Assembly (NCBI GenBank): GCA_003557825.1
Contig: PWNM01000480.1
Location: forward strand, 1 to 6,456
From: Candidatus Hydrogenedentota bacterium
Lineage (GTDB): Bacteria; Hydrogenedentota; Hydrogenedentia; Hydrogenedentales; SLHB01
Reading direction: 5' to 3'
DNA length: 6,456 nucleotides
Shown: positions 1-5,987 of the stretch, piece after piece
Layout: each line of letters begins with the position of its first letter
How positions within the stretch are numbered: the first letter of the stretch is position 1
The notes under the pieces: generated by a model
Seen by the model: only the letters and a program-made list of their open reading frames with translations
Database searches by the model: none
Told to the model about the DNA's origin: nothing
Made by a program: the position numbers and the translations under genes

Positions 1-381
1 GGACAATGGCCCGAAGCCATTCATCCCGCCACGGGCGGGGGCTGTATGGGCGACGGCCACCATGTCTGGGCCGCCGCAGAGTGGCTGATTATGGTGCGCA
101 ATTGCTTTGTGCGTGAAGAAGGAGACGGTCTTATTTTGGGGTCGGGCATTCCCCAACGCTGGCTGGATCAGGACAAGCCGATTCGTTTTGGGCCGGCGCC
201 GACTTCCTATGGCGCGGTGCGATTGAGTATCACACCGGCTTCCGAAACGCCTCCGCGGGTCGATTGGAAGGGCGAATGGCACGGCGATGCGCCTCCCGTT
301 GAAATCCGTTTACCCGGGTTTACTCCCGTAAAGGTCACCGGCGATACCGATTCGATCGAGCTTACCGAAAAGAAAGCCTAG
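1..381 (+). CDS. C-terminal end of a glycoside-hydrolase-like protein (5' partial)
   Basis: The frame is open from the first base of the window, so the gene begins upstream and the ATG at 46 is only an internal methionine. 126 codons are visible. The first part reads WPEAIHPATGGGCMGDG and then HHVWAAAEW, which resembles the last helices of an (alpha/alpha)6-barrel glycosidase of the glucoamylase, GH65/GH94 or amylo-1,6-glucosidase kind. The following 65 or so residues (FGPAPTSYGAV, then PPVEIRLPGF) look like the small beta-sandwich cap that often ends such proteins. The family call comes from remembered motif resemblance and the substrate cannot be told. The stop is 2 bases before the next start, so the gene is probably co-transcribed and translationally coupled with the glycosyltransferase, which suggests a shared role in glycan or glycoside metabolism. 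Confidence 0.6.
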   Translation, partial: GQWPEAIHPATGGGCMGDGHHVWAAAEWLIMVRNCFVREEGDGLILGSGIPQRWLDQDKPIRFGPAPTSYGAVRLSITPASETPPRVDWKGEWHGDAPPVEIRLPGFTPVKVTGDTDSIELTEKKA

Positions 382-383
382 CC

Positions 384-1667
384 ATGAATATCCTTATCTT
401 TACCAACACGTATTTACCCCATGTGGGGGGCGTGGCCAGGTCGGTGGAGGCCTTTACCACGGAATACCGCAGACGCGGACACGGGGTATTGATCGTCGCG
501 CCTGAATATCCGAATATGCCCGAGCATGAAGAGGATATGATCCGGATTAAGGCCATCGAAAATTTCAACGCCAGCGACTTTTCATTGCCATTGCCCGTCC
601 ATTCGCCCCTCAGGAAACGTATTGACGCATTCGGTCCGGATATCGTGCACTCGCAGCACCCATTTTTGCTGGGGATGACGGCGTTACGCGTGGCGCGCTC
701 CCGGAAATTGCCTCTGGTGTTTACCCATCACACCTTATACGAACAATATACCCATTATGTCCCCGGCGATTCCGCTCCCGTTGAGCGGTTCGCGATCGAG
801 CTTGCCACGCGCTATGCCAACCTAACCGATCGTGTTTTCGCGCCCAGTGAAAGCATCTGCGAACTCCTGCGCGAACGCGGCGTAACGACGCCGATTGATG
901 TGGTTCCTACCGGTATCCACCCGGAAAAGTTTGCATCGTGCGACAGGATGGCCTGGCGAAATGAAAAAGGCATACCGGAAGATGCTTTTGTGGTAGGCCA
1001 TCTTGGGCGTCTGGCGCTGGAGAAAAACCTGGAATTCCTGGCCCAAGCGGTGGCGGCCTTTGTCGCCGAGGTCCCCCATGCCCATTTCTTGGTGGTGGGC
1101 ACGGGCCCCGCCGAAGATACCATGCGAGAAGCCTTTGCTCGGGCCGGAGCCGAGTCACGGTTACACAATGCCGGCATCTTGAAGGACCAACCATTGGTCG
1201 ACGCGCTGCATGCCATGGATGTTTTCGCCTTCGCCTCCATGAGTGAAACCCAGGGTATCGTGCTAACCGAAGCGATGGCTGCCGGGCTTCCTGTTGTCGC
1301 TCTGGATGCCCCCGGCACGCGGGAAGTGGTGGCCGATCGGAAAAACGGCCGCTTGCTTCACGAAGCGTCCACCGAGGCGTTTAGCGCTGCCTTGCAGTGG
1401 TTGGAACGATTACCGTCCGACCAAATGCGTAACCTGAGAGAGGCCGCACGCGCCACCGCCGAGAGCTATTCCATCGCATGCACGGCGGACAAGGCCCTGG
1501 AAGCGTATGAAGAAACAATAGCAGAGCTAACAGGCCGGGTCGACAAGGATCAACAGGACTGGGAAACCATTTTCTCCTGGGTAGAAGCGGAGTGGTATGT
1601 TTTGAAAACCTTGGTTGGCGCATGTGGCATTGCAGTGAAATCCTTGTCCTCCGATAAAGACAGTTGA
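384..1667 (+). CDS. GT4-family glycosyltransferase, possibly a diacylglycerol glucosyltransferase type
   Basis: This 427-residue protein has the GT-B layout. The N-terminal Rossmann half opens with a glycine-rich acceptor loop (TNTYLPHVGGVARS, residues 7-20). The C-terminal nucleotide-sugar half contains GHLGRLALEKNLEFL (205-219), the donor-phosphate region VVGTGP (237-242), and the GT4 EX7E motif with E288 and E296 followed by AMAAGLPVVALDAPGTREVV. FTHHTLYEQYTHYVP (113-127) matches the H-T-x-Y-E-x-Y-x-H-Y pattern I associate with 1,2-diacylglycerol 3-glucosyltransferases and mannosyltransferases acting on membrane lipids, so a lipid acceptor is likely but unproven. A tail after about residue 380 is longer than the core fold and has a hydrophobic stretch (WYVLKTLVGACGIAV) that could sit on the membrane. 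No clear ribosome binding site precedes the ATG. It starts 2 bases after the upstream stop, which fits translational coupling. A role in polysaccharide synthesis is the main alternative. Confidence 0.85.
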   Translation: MNILIFTNTYLPHVGGVARSVEAFTTEYRRRGHGVLIVAPEYPNMPEHEEDMIRIKAIENFNASDFSLPLPVHSPLRKRIDAFGPDIVHSQHPFLLGMTALRVARSRKLPLVFTHHTLYEQYTHYVPGDSAPVERFAIELATRYANLTDRVFAPSESICELLRERGVTTPIDVVPTGIHPEKFASCDRMAWRNEKGIPEDAFVVGHLGRLALEKNLEFLAQAVAAFVAEVPHAHFLVVGTGPAEDTMREAFARAGAESRLHNAGILKDQPLVDALHAMDVFAFASMSETQGIVLTEAMAAGLPVVALDAPGTREVVADRKNGRLLHEASTEAFSAALQWLERLPSDQMRNLREAARATAESYSIACTADKALEAYEETIAELTGRVDKDQQDWETIFSWVEAEWYVLKTLVGACGIAVKSLSSDKDS

Positions 1668-1674
1668 GTGGGTC

Positions 1675-4068
1675 ATGATTGGTCAGCTTGAGGTCTTTTT
1701 CCGGCGGCTTCGACGCACTCTGAGCCGAAGCGTCTGGCTATCGCGGTTGTTGCAACTGCCCCCGGCGAAGGAGGAATCGGCCCAGCCGGGATTGCTCCTG
1801 ATCCAGATTGACGGACTTTCAGAGTCTCAGTTTGAACGTGCCAAAGAACGGAATGAAGTACCTTTTTTGCAGCGGTTGATCGAGCGCGAGCATTACCACG
1901 TTCAGACGCTTTATTCCGGCCTCCCTTCAACGACGCCCGCCGTGCAGGCCGAACTGTACTATGGTGTAAAAGGGGGCGTCCCCGCATTTGGTTTTCGAGA
2001 CCATGAATCAGGCCAGGTCTTTCGAATGTTTGAACCGACGGCGGCCGCGGAACTCGAGGAACGACATTCGATCAAGGGCGAGGAAGCGCTTTTAAAAGGC
2101 GGATGCGCCTATTTGATTAATTACGCCGGTGGAGCCGAGGAAACGCACTTTTGTCCATCCTCGCTGGGATGGGGACCGGCATTGCGCCAGGCGAGTCCCT
2201 TGGTGATTATGGTGTTTGTGCTGAGCAATATCTACAGTTTCCTGCGCATGACGGTTCTGGTGTTTGTTGAGTTTGGGCTGGCTATTGTGGACTTTTTCCG
2301 GGGACTTGTCGATAAACGCGACTTTATGAAGGAGCTGAAGTTCATACCGAGTCGGGTAGTCATTGCCATTCTAATGCGCGAACTTTGCGTAATTGGCGCG
2401 AAAATGGATCTATCGCGAGGCATGCCCGTCATTCATCTCAATTTTTTAGGCTATGATGAACAGTCCCATCGTCGAGGACCTGATTCGTCGTTTGCTCATT
2501 GGACGCTCAGGGGGATCGACGATGCAGTTGCACGCCTGTGGCGTGCAGCGAACCGGTCCGCTTGGCGTCACTACGACGTATGGATTTTTACGGATCATGG
2601 GCAGGCCGCGACTGTGGCCTATCAGAATGTACTGGGTTATTCAGTGGAAGAGGCTGTGACGGCTGTGTTTGCCCAATCAAGCGCGCAACCCGGCGATCGT
2701 TGCACCGCCTCCTCTAGCATTCAGACCCAGAGGGCACGGTTTGTCGGCGGACGGAAAATCCAGCGCCTCATTTCCGTTTTGGGCTCTCAGAATGACAATG
2801 CGGAAATTGGGAAACCCCTTGTCGTGGCTTTTGGTCCAGTAGGCCATGTCTACTCCCCAATACCATTGACCAGCAAGCAACGAAATTCCATTGCCCATGA
2901 ACTAGCGCATACGCACAAGGTTCCCTTGGTGCTCCATCTGGAGAAGCCCGGTATTGTGCGCGGTTGGACCGACGAGGGGGAATTCCGTCTGCCTGAAGAT
3001 AGCAGTACCTTGTTTGGGATGGACCATCCTTTTCAAGATGCCTTGGGCGATGACGTGCTGCGTTTGTGCGAGCATCCTGACGCAGGAGACTTTGTGCTAC
3101 TCGGTTGGCGTGCAGGTATACAACCGATTACTTTCGCGATGGAAAACGGCGCCCATGGCGGCGCCGCCCCTGAGGAAACCAATGGTTTTGTACTCATTCC
3201 AGCCGATACAAGACTCCCGGAACGGGAACACGCCTATTTACGTCCAATCGATCTGCGTAGAACCGCGTTAGAGTATATGGGCCGCTCGGTCCGGAAAACC
3301 GAGCGATCCCGCCCGTCGACTGCGACCACACAGATGGATACTCTGCGTATTACAACCTATAACGTCCATTCGTGCCGCGGCATGGACGGCAAATACAGCG
3401 CTGAACGCATCGCTCGGGTGATAGCCCGCACCAATCCGGATGTGGTGGCATTGCAGGAAGTTGATGTGGGCCGCGTACGCAGTCATGGAAAGGATCAAGC
3501 CCATCTGATTGCCCAATACCTGGAGATGGAGTTCCATTTTCACGCCTCCATCCGCATTGAAGAGGAACATTACGGCGACGCCATTTTGTCCCATCTACCC
3601 ATGCGCCTGGTGAAAGCCGGACCATTGCCGCGACTCGTTGATAGGCCCAACAGCGAGGAACGGGGCGCTCTGTGGGTGACGATTACGCTGAATGGCAAAG
3701 AGATACAGATCATCAACACCCATCTGGGGCTAAACCGACGGGAGCGGATGGCGCAAGTGGAAGCGTTGCTTGGAGGGGAATGGCTGGGGCATGAACAATG
3801 CACAGACCCTGTCATCCTGTGTGGCGATTTCAATGCAATGCCCTCATCTCGAGTGTATGCCCGGCTTTGTGAACGACTCCGAGACGCTCAAAACGTTACC
3901 CGCGGAGCCCAATCGCTGGGTACCTTTCCAAGTCGATATCCTACCTTACGGCTGGACCATGTTTTTGTAAGTCCTGGGATTAACGTGAGCTGCGTCAAAG
4001 TCCCTGAGACCGGATTGGCGCGTATCGCATCCGATCACCTGCCCCTGATGACCGAGATTCGTATATAG
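1675..4068 (+). CDS. Fusion of an alkaline-phosphatase-superfamily phosphodiesterase domain and an EEP phosphohydrolase domain, with a membrane segment
   Basis: The 797-residue protein carries two separate phosphohydrolase domains. Residues about 38-540 fit the type I phosphodiesterase/nucleotide pyrophosphatase branch of the alkaline phosphatase superfamily. Likely metal ligands are D46 (LIQIDG), D261 and H265 (GYDEQSH), D307 and H308 (FTDHG) and H494 (GAHGG). The threonine nucleophile is T86 or T87 in PSTTPA. A hydrophobic stretch at about 174-208 sits inside this domain and could anchor it in the membrane. Residues 555-797 form a full EEP domain with N563 (TYNVHS), E595 (LQEVD), H683 (NTHLGLN), D718 and N720 (GDFNA), D761 (LDH) and D787-H788 (SDHLP), so both active sites look intact. 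The linker (about 537-555) is polar and rich in S, T and R. An internal ATG at 3334 begins the EEP part but has no evident ribosome binding site. The gene starts 7 bases after the glycosyltransferase stop, with only a weak SD; in-frame GTG codons at 1669 and 1672 are less likely starts. The substrate is unknown; phospholipid or phosphosugar esters are inferred from context. Confidence 0.8.
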   Translation: MIGQLEVFFRRLRRTLSRSVWLSRLLQLPPAKEESAQPGLLLIQIDGLSESQFERAKERNEVPFLQRLIEREHYHVQTLYSGLPSTTPAVQAELYYGVKGGVPAFGFRDHESGQVFRMFEPTAAAELEERHSIKGEEALLKGGCAYLINYAGGAEETHFCPSSLGWGPALRQASPLVIMVFVLSNIYSFLRMTVLVFVEFGLAIVDFFRGLVDKRDFMKELKFIPSRVVIAILMRELCVIGAKMDLSRGMPVIHLNFLGYDEQSHRRGPDSSFAHWTLRGIDDAVARLWRAANRSAWRHYDVWIFTDHGQAATVAYQNVLGYSVEEAVTAVFAQSSAQPGDRCTASSSIQTQRARFVGGRKIQRLISVLGSQNDNAEIGKPLVVAFGPVGHVYSPIPLTSKQRNSIAHELAHTHKVPLVLHLEKPGIVRGWTDEGEFRLPEDSSTLFGMDHPFQDALGDDVLRLCEHPDAGDFVLLGWRAGIQPITFAMENGAHGGAAPEETNGFVLIPADTRLPEREHAYLRPIDLRRTALEYMGRSVRKTERSRPSTATTQMDTLRITTYNVHSCRGMDGKYSAERIARVIARTNPDVVALQEVDVGRVRSHGKDQAHLIAQYLEMEFHFHASIRIEEEHYGDAILSHLPMRLVKAGPLPRLVDRPNSEERGALWVTITLNGKEIQIINTHLGLNRRERMAQVEALLGGEWLGHEQCTDPVILCGDFNAMPSSRVYARLCERLRDAQNVTRGAQSLGTFPSRYPTLRLDHVFVSPGINVSCVKVPETGLARIASDHLPLMTEIRI

Positions 4069-4102
4069 GCGGGACGAGTGCGCCGAATTGGGTCGTGCCG
4101 CC
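4068..4102 (+). terminator. Stem-loop directly after the 797-residue gene, possible terminator or mRNA 3' end
   Basis: GGCGGGACGA (4068-4077) pairs with TCGTGCCGCC (4093-4102) at 9 of 10 positions, with one G-G mismatch, around a 15-base loop. It begins at the last base of the TAG stop. No run of T follows, so it does not meet the usual intrinsic terminator pattern. It may instead protect the mRNA 3' end or help separate this transcript from the ars operon that starts 28 bases later. Confidence 0.35.
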
Positions 4103-4129
4103 ATTCGAACGAGCACCGGTAGCGGGAAA

Positions 4130-4158
4130 TTGACAAGGGCAGTTTTGTATGGTATATT
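4130..4158 (+). promoter_or_regulatory. Sigma-70-type promoter of the ars operon
   Basis: A perfect -35 box TTGACA (4130-4135) is followed, after exactly 17 bases, by TATATT (4153-4158), which is one base off the -10 consensus TATAAT. Transcription should begin near 4164-4167, leaving a leader of about 20 bases before the arsR start. Such a strong core promoter fits an operon kept silent by a bound repressor. Confidence 0.8.
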
Positions 4159-4174
4159 TCGTCATGTGGCGAAA
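4157..4174. promoter_or_regulatory. Inverted repeat overlapping the -10 box and start point, candidate ArsR operator
   Basis: TTTCG (4157-4161) and CGAAA (4170-4174) are perfect inverted arms separated by 8 bases. The site overlaps the end of the -10 box and covers the expected transcription start, where a dimeric ArsR repressor could block RNA polymerase. The arms are only 5 bp, so this is suggestive, and the true operator may extend further or be a different palindrome. Confidence 0.4.
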
Positions 4175-4175
4175 C

Positions 4176-4181
4176 AAGGAA
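4176..4181 (+). promoter_or_regulatory. arsR: Ribosome binding site that decides the arsR start
   Basis: AAGGAA lies 6 bases before the ATG at 4188. The ATG at 4182 touches this site and so is badly spaced. The ATGs at 4149 and 4164 lie before or at the expected transcription start. This selects 4188 as the start. Confidence 0.7.
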
Positions 4182-4187
4182 ATGAAC

Positions 4188-4556
4188 ATGCGTGAATTGA
4201 TGTTTATCTTGAAGGCGTTGGCCGATGAGAACCGTGTCCGGGCGTTGAAGGCGCTCGATGGCCGCGAATTGTGCGTGTGCCAGTTGGTCGAGCTACTCGA
4301 TCTGGCCAACTCGACGGTCTCGAAGCATATGGCCATTCTGAATCAGGCGGGACTGGTCGTCTCCCGGAAAGAAGGGCGCTGGGTGTATTACCGATTGCCC
4401 GACGAGACCGGTTCGCCGTTGGCTCGGATCGCCATACAGTGGCTTTTGACAACCATGGATGAAGTCGGCATCGCAGAAGCCGATATGACCCGGCTGGAGG
4501 AAATCCTCTGCTGTGAGAAGGAAGCGTTATGCAAGATGCAAGCGGCCCGAAAATGA
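4188..4556 (+). CDS. arsR: ArsR-family arsenite-responsive repressor
   Basis: This 122-residue winged-helix protein is the expected repressor of the operon that begins with it. It is typical ArsR/SmtB size. Residues 1-25 (ILKALADENRVRALKAL) are the usual opening helices. ELCVCQLVELL (27-37) carries the arsenite-binding Cys pair C29 and C31 of the ArsR1 type. The recognition helix is around STVSKHMAILNQAGLV (42-57), followed by the wing SRKEGRWVYYRL (59-70). In plasmid R773 ArsR the motif is CVCDLC. Here the third position is V34, so the third ligand is missing, though the first two are known to suffice for induction. The tail has extra cysteines C108, C109 and C115 whose role is unknown. The start was set by the AAGGAA at 4176; the longer frame from 4149 would begin inside the promoter. 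The end overlaps arsC. Binding of As(III) or Sb(III) should release it from DNA. Confidence 0.9.
   Translation: MRELMFILKALADENRVRALKALDGRELCVCQLVELLDLANSTVSKHMAILNQAGLVVSRKEGRWVYYRLPDETGSPLARIAIQWLLTTMDEVGIAEADMTRLEEILCCEKEALCKMQAARK
4517..4523 (+). promoter_or_regulatory. arsC: Ribosome binding site of arsC inside the end of arsR
   Basis: A purine-rich GAAGGA-type sequence within arsR codons sits about 6 bases before the ATG at 4529. The second possible start, the ATG at 4553, has no comparable site before it. This favours 4529 as the arsC start. Confidence 0.5.
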
Positions 4557-4975
4557 ACGTGTTGTTTTTGTGTACCGGCAACTCGTGCCGGAGCCAGATG
4601 GCCGAGGGTTGGGCGCGACATCTCAAAGGCGACGTGATTGAGCCCTATTCGGCGGGTGTGGCGACCCACGGGCTTAACCCCAATGCCGTAGAGGTCATGG
4701 CCGAGGCCGGCGTAGACATATCCGGCCATCACTCGAAGCTGTTGAGCGATTTGGACGGCGTGGAATTCGATTACGTAGTCACCGTCTGCGGCCATGCCCA
4801 CGAACAATGTCCGGTGTTTCCGGGAAGGACAAAGGTCGTCCATGTTGGATTCGACGACCCGCCCAAACTGGCCGTCGACGCCGCCACGGAAGAGGAAGCC
4901 CTCGGCCATTACCGGCGAGTCCGAGACGAAATCCGGACTTTTATCGATACCTTGCCCGGAGCGCTCGAGGCATAG
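4529..4975 (+). CDS. arsC: Arsenate reductase, low-molecular-weight tyrosine phosphatase type
   Basis: This cytoplasmic enzyme reduces arsenate to arsenite using its own cysteines and then thioredoxin. Its 148 residues are normal for the family. The P-loop CTGNSCR (C15 to R21) is the CX5R signature with nucleophile C15. C87 and C94 have the same 7-residue separation as Cys82 and Cys89 of the Staphylococcus aureus enzyme and should form the relay disulfide. GFDDPP (108-112 region) supplies the acidic catalytic residue. The start at 4529 overlaps arsR by 28 bases and has a good ribosome binding site. The alternative ATG at 4553 gives the family's usual N terminus (MNVLFLCTGNS) and overlaps the arsR stop as ATGA, a common coupling arrangement. 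Either way arsC is translated from the arsR mRNA. The product arsenite is the substrate of the two genes that follow. The identity is secure; only the start is open. Confidence 0.92.
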   Translation: MQDASGPKMNVLFLCTGNSCRSQMAEGWARHLKGDVIEPYSAGVATHGLNPNAVEVMAEAGVDISGHHSKLLSDLDGVEFDYVVTVCGHAHEQCPVFPGRTKVVHVGFDDPPKLAVDAATEEEALGHYRRVRDEIRTFIDTLPGALEA

Positions 4976-4985
4976 CGCCGTTTGT

Positions 4986-5007
4986 TTGACAAGGATTTAC
5001 CCCTATG
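4986..5007. promoter_or_regulatory. Repeat of the arsR promoter's TTGACAAGG plus TATG pattern in the arsC-arsM gap
   Basis: TTGACAAGG, 9 bases, then TATG occurs here and also at 4130-4151 in the ars promoter, with identical spacing. No good -10 box follows at the position equivalent to 4153 (it reads GAGGGA at 5009-5014). This is therefore a weak or decayed promoter, a second protein-binding site, or chance. The rest of the 63-base gap holds a small CCCT/AGGG inverted repeat at 5001-5013 and the arsM ribosome binding site. Confidence 0.25.
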
Positions 5008-5021
5008 TGAGGGAATGATGT

Positions 5022-5031
5022 AAGGAAGGAG
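5022..5031 (+). promoter_or_regulatory. arsM: Strong ribosome binding site of arsM
   Basis: AAGGAAGGAG contains two overlapping Shine-Dalgarno-like cores, the nearer one 7 bases from the ATG at 5039. It is the strongest such site in the window, so arsM should be translated efficiently and independently of arsC. Confidence 0.75.
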
Positions 5032-5038
5032 TGTCTTT

Positions 5039-5881
5039 ATGAGCGTAACTACAGATCCGGAAGCCATTCGAGAAGCGGTTCGCGACGGATACGGACGTGT
5101 GGCCCGGGAAACCCAGGCCTGTTGCGGTCCGGAGGCATCGTGTTGCGGTGAATCGCCAGCTGATGCGTTGGCGCGAAAGTTTGGGTACGACGCCGCGGAA
5201 CTGGCCCTGTTGCCCGAAGGGGCCAATATGGGGTTGTCGTGCGGGAATCCCACGGCCATGGCATCGTTGCGACCCGGTGAAGTGGTCCTTGACCTGGGCA
5301 GTGGAGGCGGATTCGATGTGTTTATCGCCGGACAAAAGGTGGGATTCACCGGTCATTCCATCGGCGTGGACATGACGCCCGACATTCTAGCCAAAGCCCG
5401 TCGCAATGCCAAGACCTACGCCGAACGGACCGGGTTCGGCAACGTCGAGTTTCGGTTGGGCGAGATCGAACACTTGCCCGTGGCCGACAACAGCGTGGAT
5501 GTGGTCATCTCGAACTGCGTCATCAACCTGTCGCCCGACAAGCCGCAGGTGTGGCACGAGATCGCCCGGGTATTGAAGCCCGGTGGCCGCGTATCCGTGT
5601 CCGATATCCATTTGCTTCAGCCCCTGCCGGAGGCGTTGGCGGCCCGAATCGACGCGTTGGTGGGTTGCATCGCCGGAGCCGTACTGGTCGAGGAGACCGA
5701 GCGGATGATTGCCGAAGCGGGCCTGATCGATTGCGTACTCGAACGGGACAACGCCTTTGTCGAAGTGGCCACATCCAGCTCCGACCCCTTGCATCAAGAG
5801 GCGCTGAGCGCTTTGCCGCCAGGAACGACTACGGCGGACTACATCACCAGTTTGTATATTACGGCACGGAAGGCTGAATAG
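5039..5881 (+). CDS. arsM: Arsenite S-adenosylmethionine methyltransferase
   Basis: This cytoplasmic enzyme transfers methyl groups from S-adenosylmethionine to As(III), giving methylated and finally volatile arsenicals. The 280 residues begin with the DGYGRVA motif (16-22) usual for the bacterial family. Two vicinal cysteine pairs follow, C28-C29 and C35-C36. GLSCGNP contains C68, the SAM-binding motif I is VLDLGSGGGFD (83-93), and motif II is around GVDMTP (109-114). C160 (SNCVINLSPDK) and C210 (GCIAGA) complete the C68/C160/C210 set that corresponds to the three arsenic-binding cysteines of algal ArsM. All key residues are present, so the enzyme should be active. The C-terminal 60 residues are the short domain found in many bacterial ArsM proteins. 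The gene lies 63 bases after arsC and has its own strong ribosome binding site. It uses the arsenite made by ArsC and competes with the exporter downstream. Confidence 0.95.
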   Translation: MSVTTDPEAIREAVRDGYGRVARETQACCGPEASCCGESPADALARKFGYDAAELALLPEGANMGLSCGNPTAMASLRPGEVVLDLGSGGGFDVFIAGQKVGFTGHSIGVDMTPDILAKARRNAKTYAERTGFGNVEFRLGEIEHLPVADNSVDVVISNCVINLSPDKPQVWHEIARVLKPGGRVSVSDIHLLQPLPEALAARIDALVGCIAGAVLVEETERMIAEAGLIDCVLERDNAFVEVATSSSDPLHQEALSALPPGTTTADYITSLYITARKAE

Positions 5882-5898
5882 CGTTATCCCGCCACGTA

Positions 5899-5932
5899 CA
5901 TGACTGACATTCGTGTTTTCCAGGTCAGCATG
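5899..5932. repeat. Inverted repeat in the arsM-acr3 gap, mRNA hairpin or binding site
   Basis: CATGACTGAC (5899-5908) pairs with GTCAGCATG (5924-5932) as a 9-bp stem with one bulged A and a 15-base loop. It lies in the 106-base gap between arsM and acr3, 56 bases before the acr3 start. No T-run follows, so it is not a standard terminator. It could set the relative expression of arsM and acr3 through mRNA processing or stability, or be a protein-binding site. No promoter with two good boxes was found in this gap. Confidence 0.4.
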
Positions 5933-5987
5933 GATTACAGGGCTATGCCCACGGAAGAAAAAGAAACAAAGCCGGAAGGAACTTTTT

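Noticed and set aside
46..381. A complete 111-residue gene starting at the ATG at 46.
   Set aside because: The same frame is open back to base 1 with glycosidase-like residues before that methionine, so it is the end of a longer gene cut by the window.
812..1318. A 168-codon open frame on the minus strand within the glycosyltransferase gene.
   Set aside because: It is antisense to the conserved GT4 core, its translation has low complexity (rich in Ser, Ala and Arg), and no motif or ribosome binding site supports it.
3334..4068. A separate EEP gene starting at the internal ATG at 3334.
   Set aside because: No Shine-Dalgarno-like sequence precedes it and the frame is continuous with the phosphatase domain, so a fusion is the simpler reading. 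Internal initiation is not excluded.
4149..4187. N-terminal extension of ArsR from the ATG at 4149.
   Set aside because: The codons overlap the -10 box of a strong promoter, and the added residues are outside the conserved ArsR fold. The start at 4188 has a well-spaced ribosome binding site.
4388..4909. A 173-codon minus-strand frame across arsR and arsC.
   Set aside because: It is antisense to two well-supported genes and has no recognisable motif.
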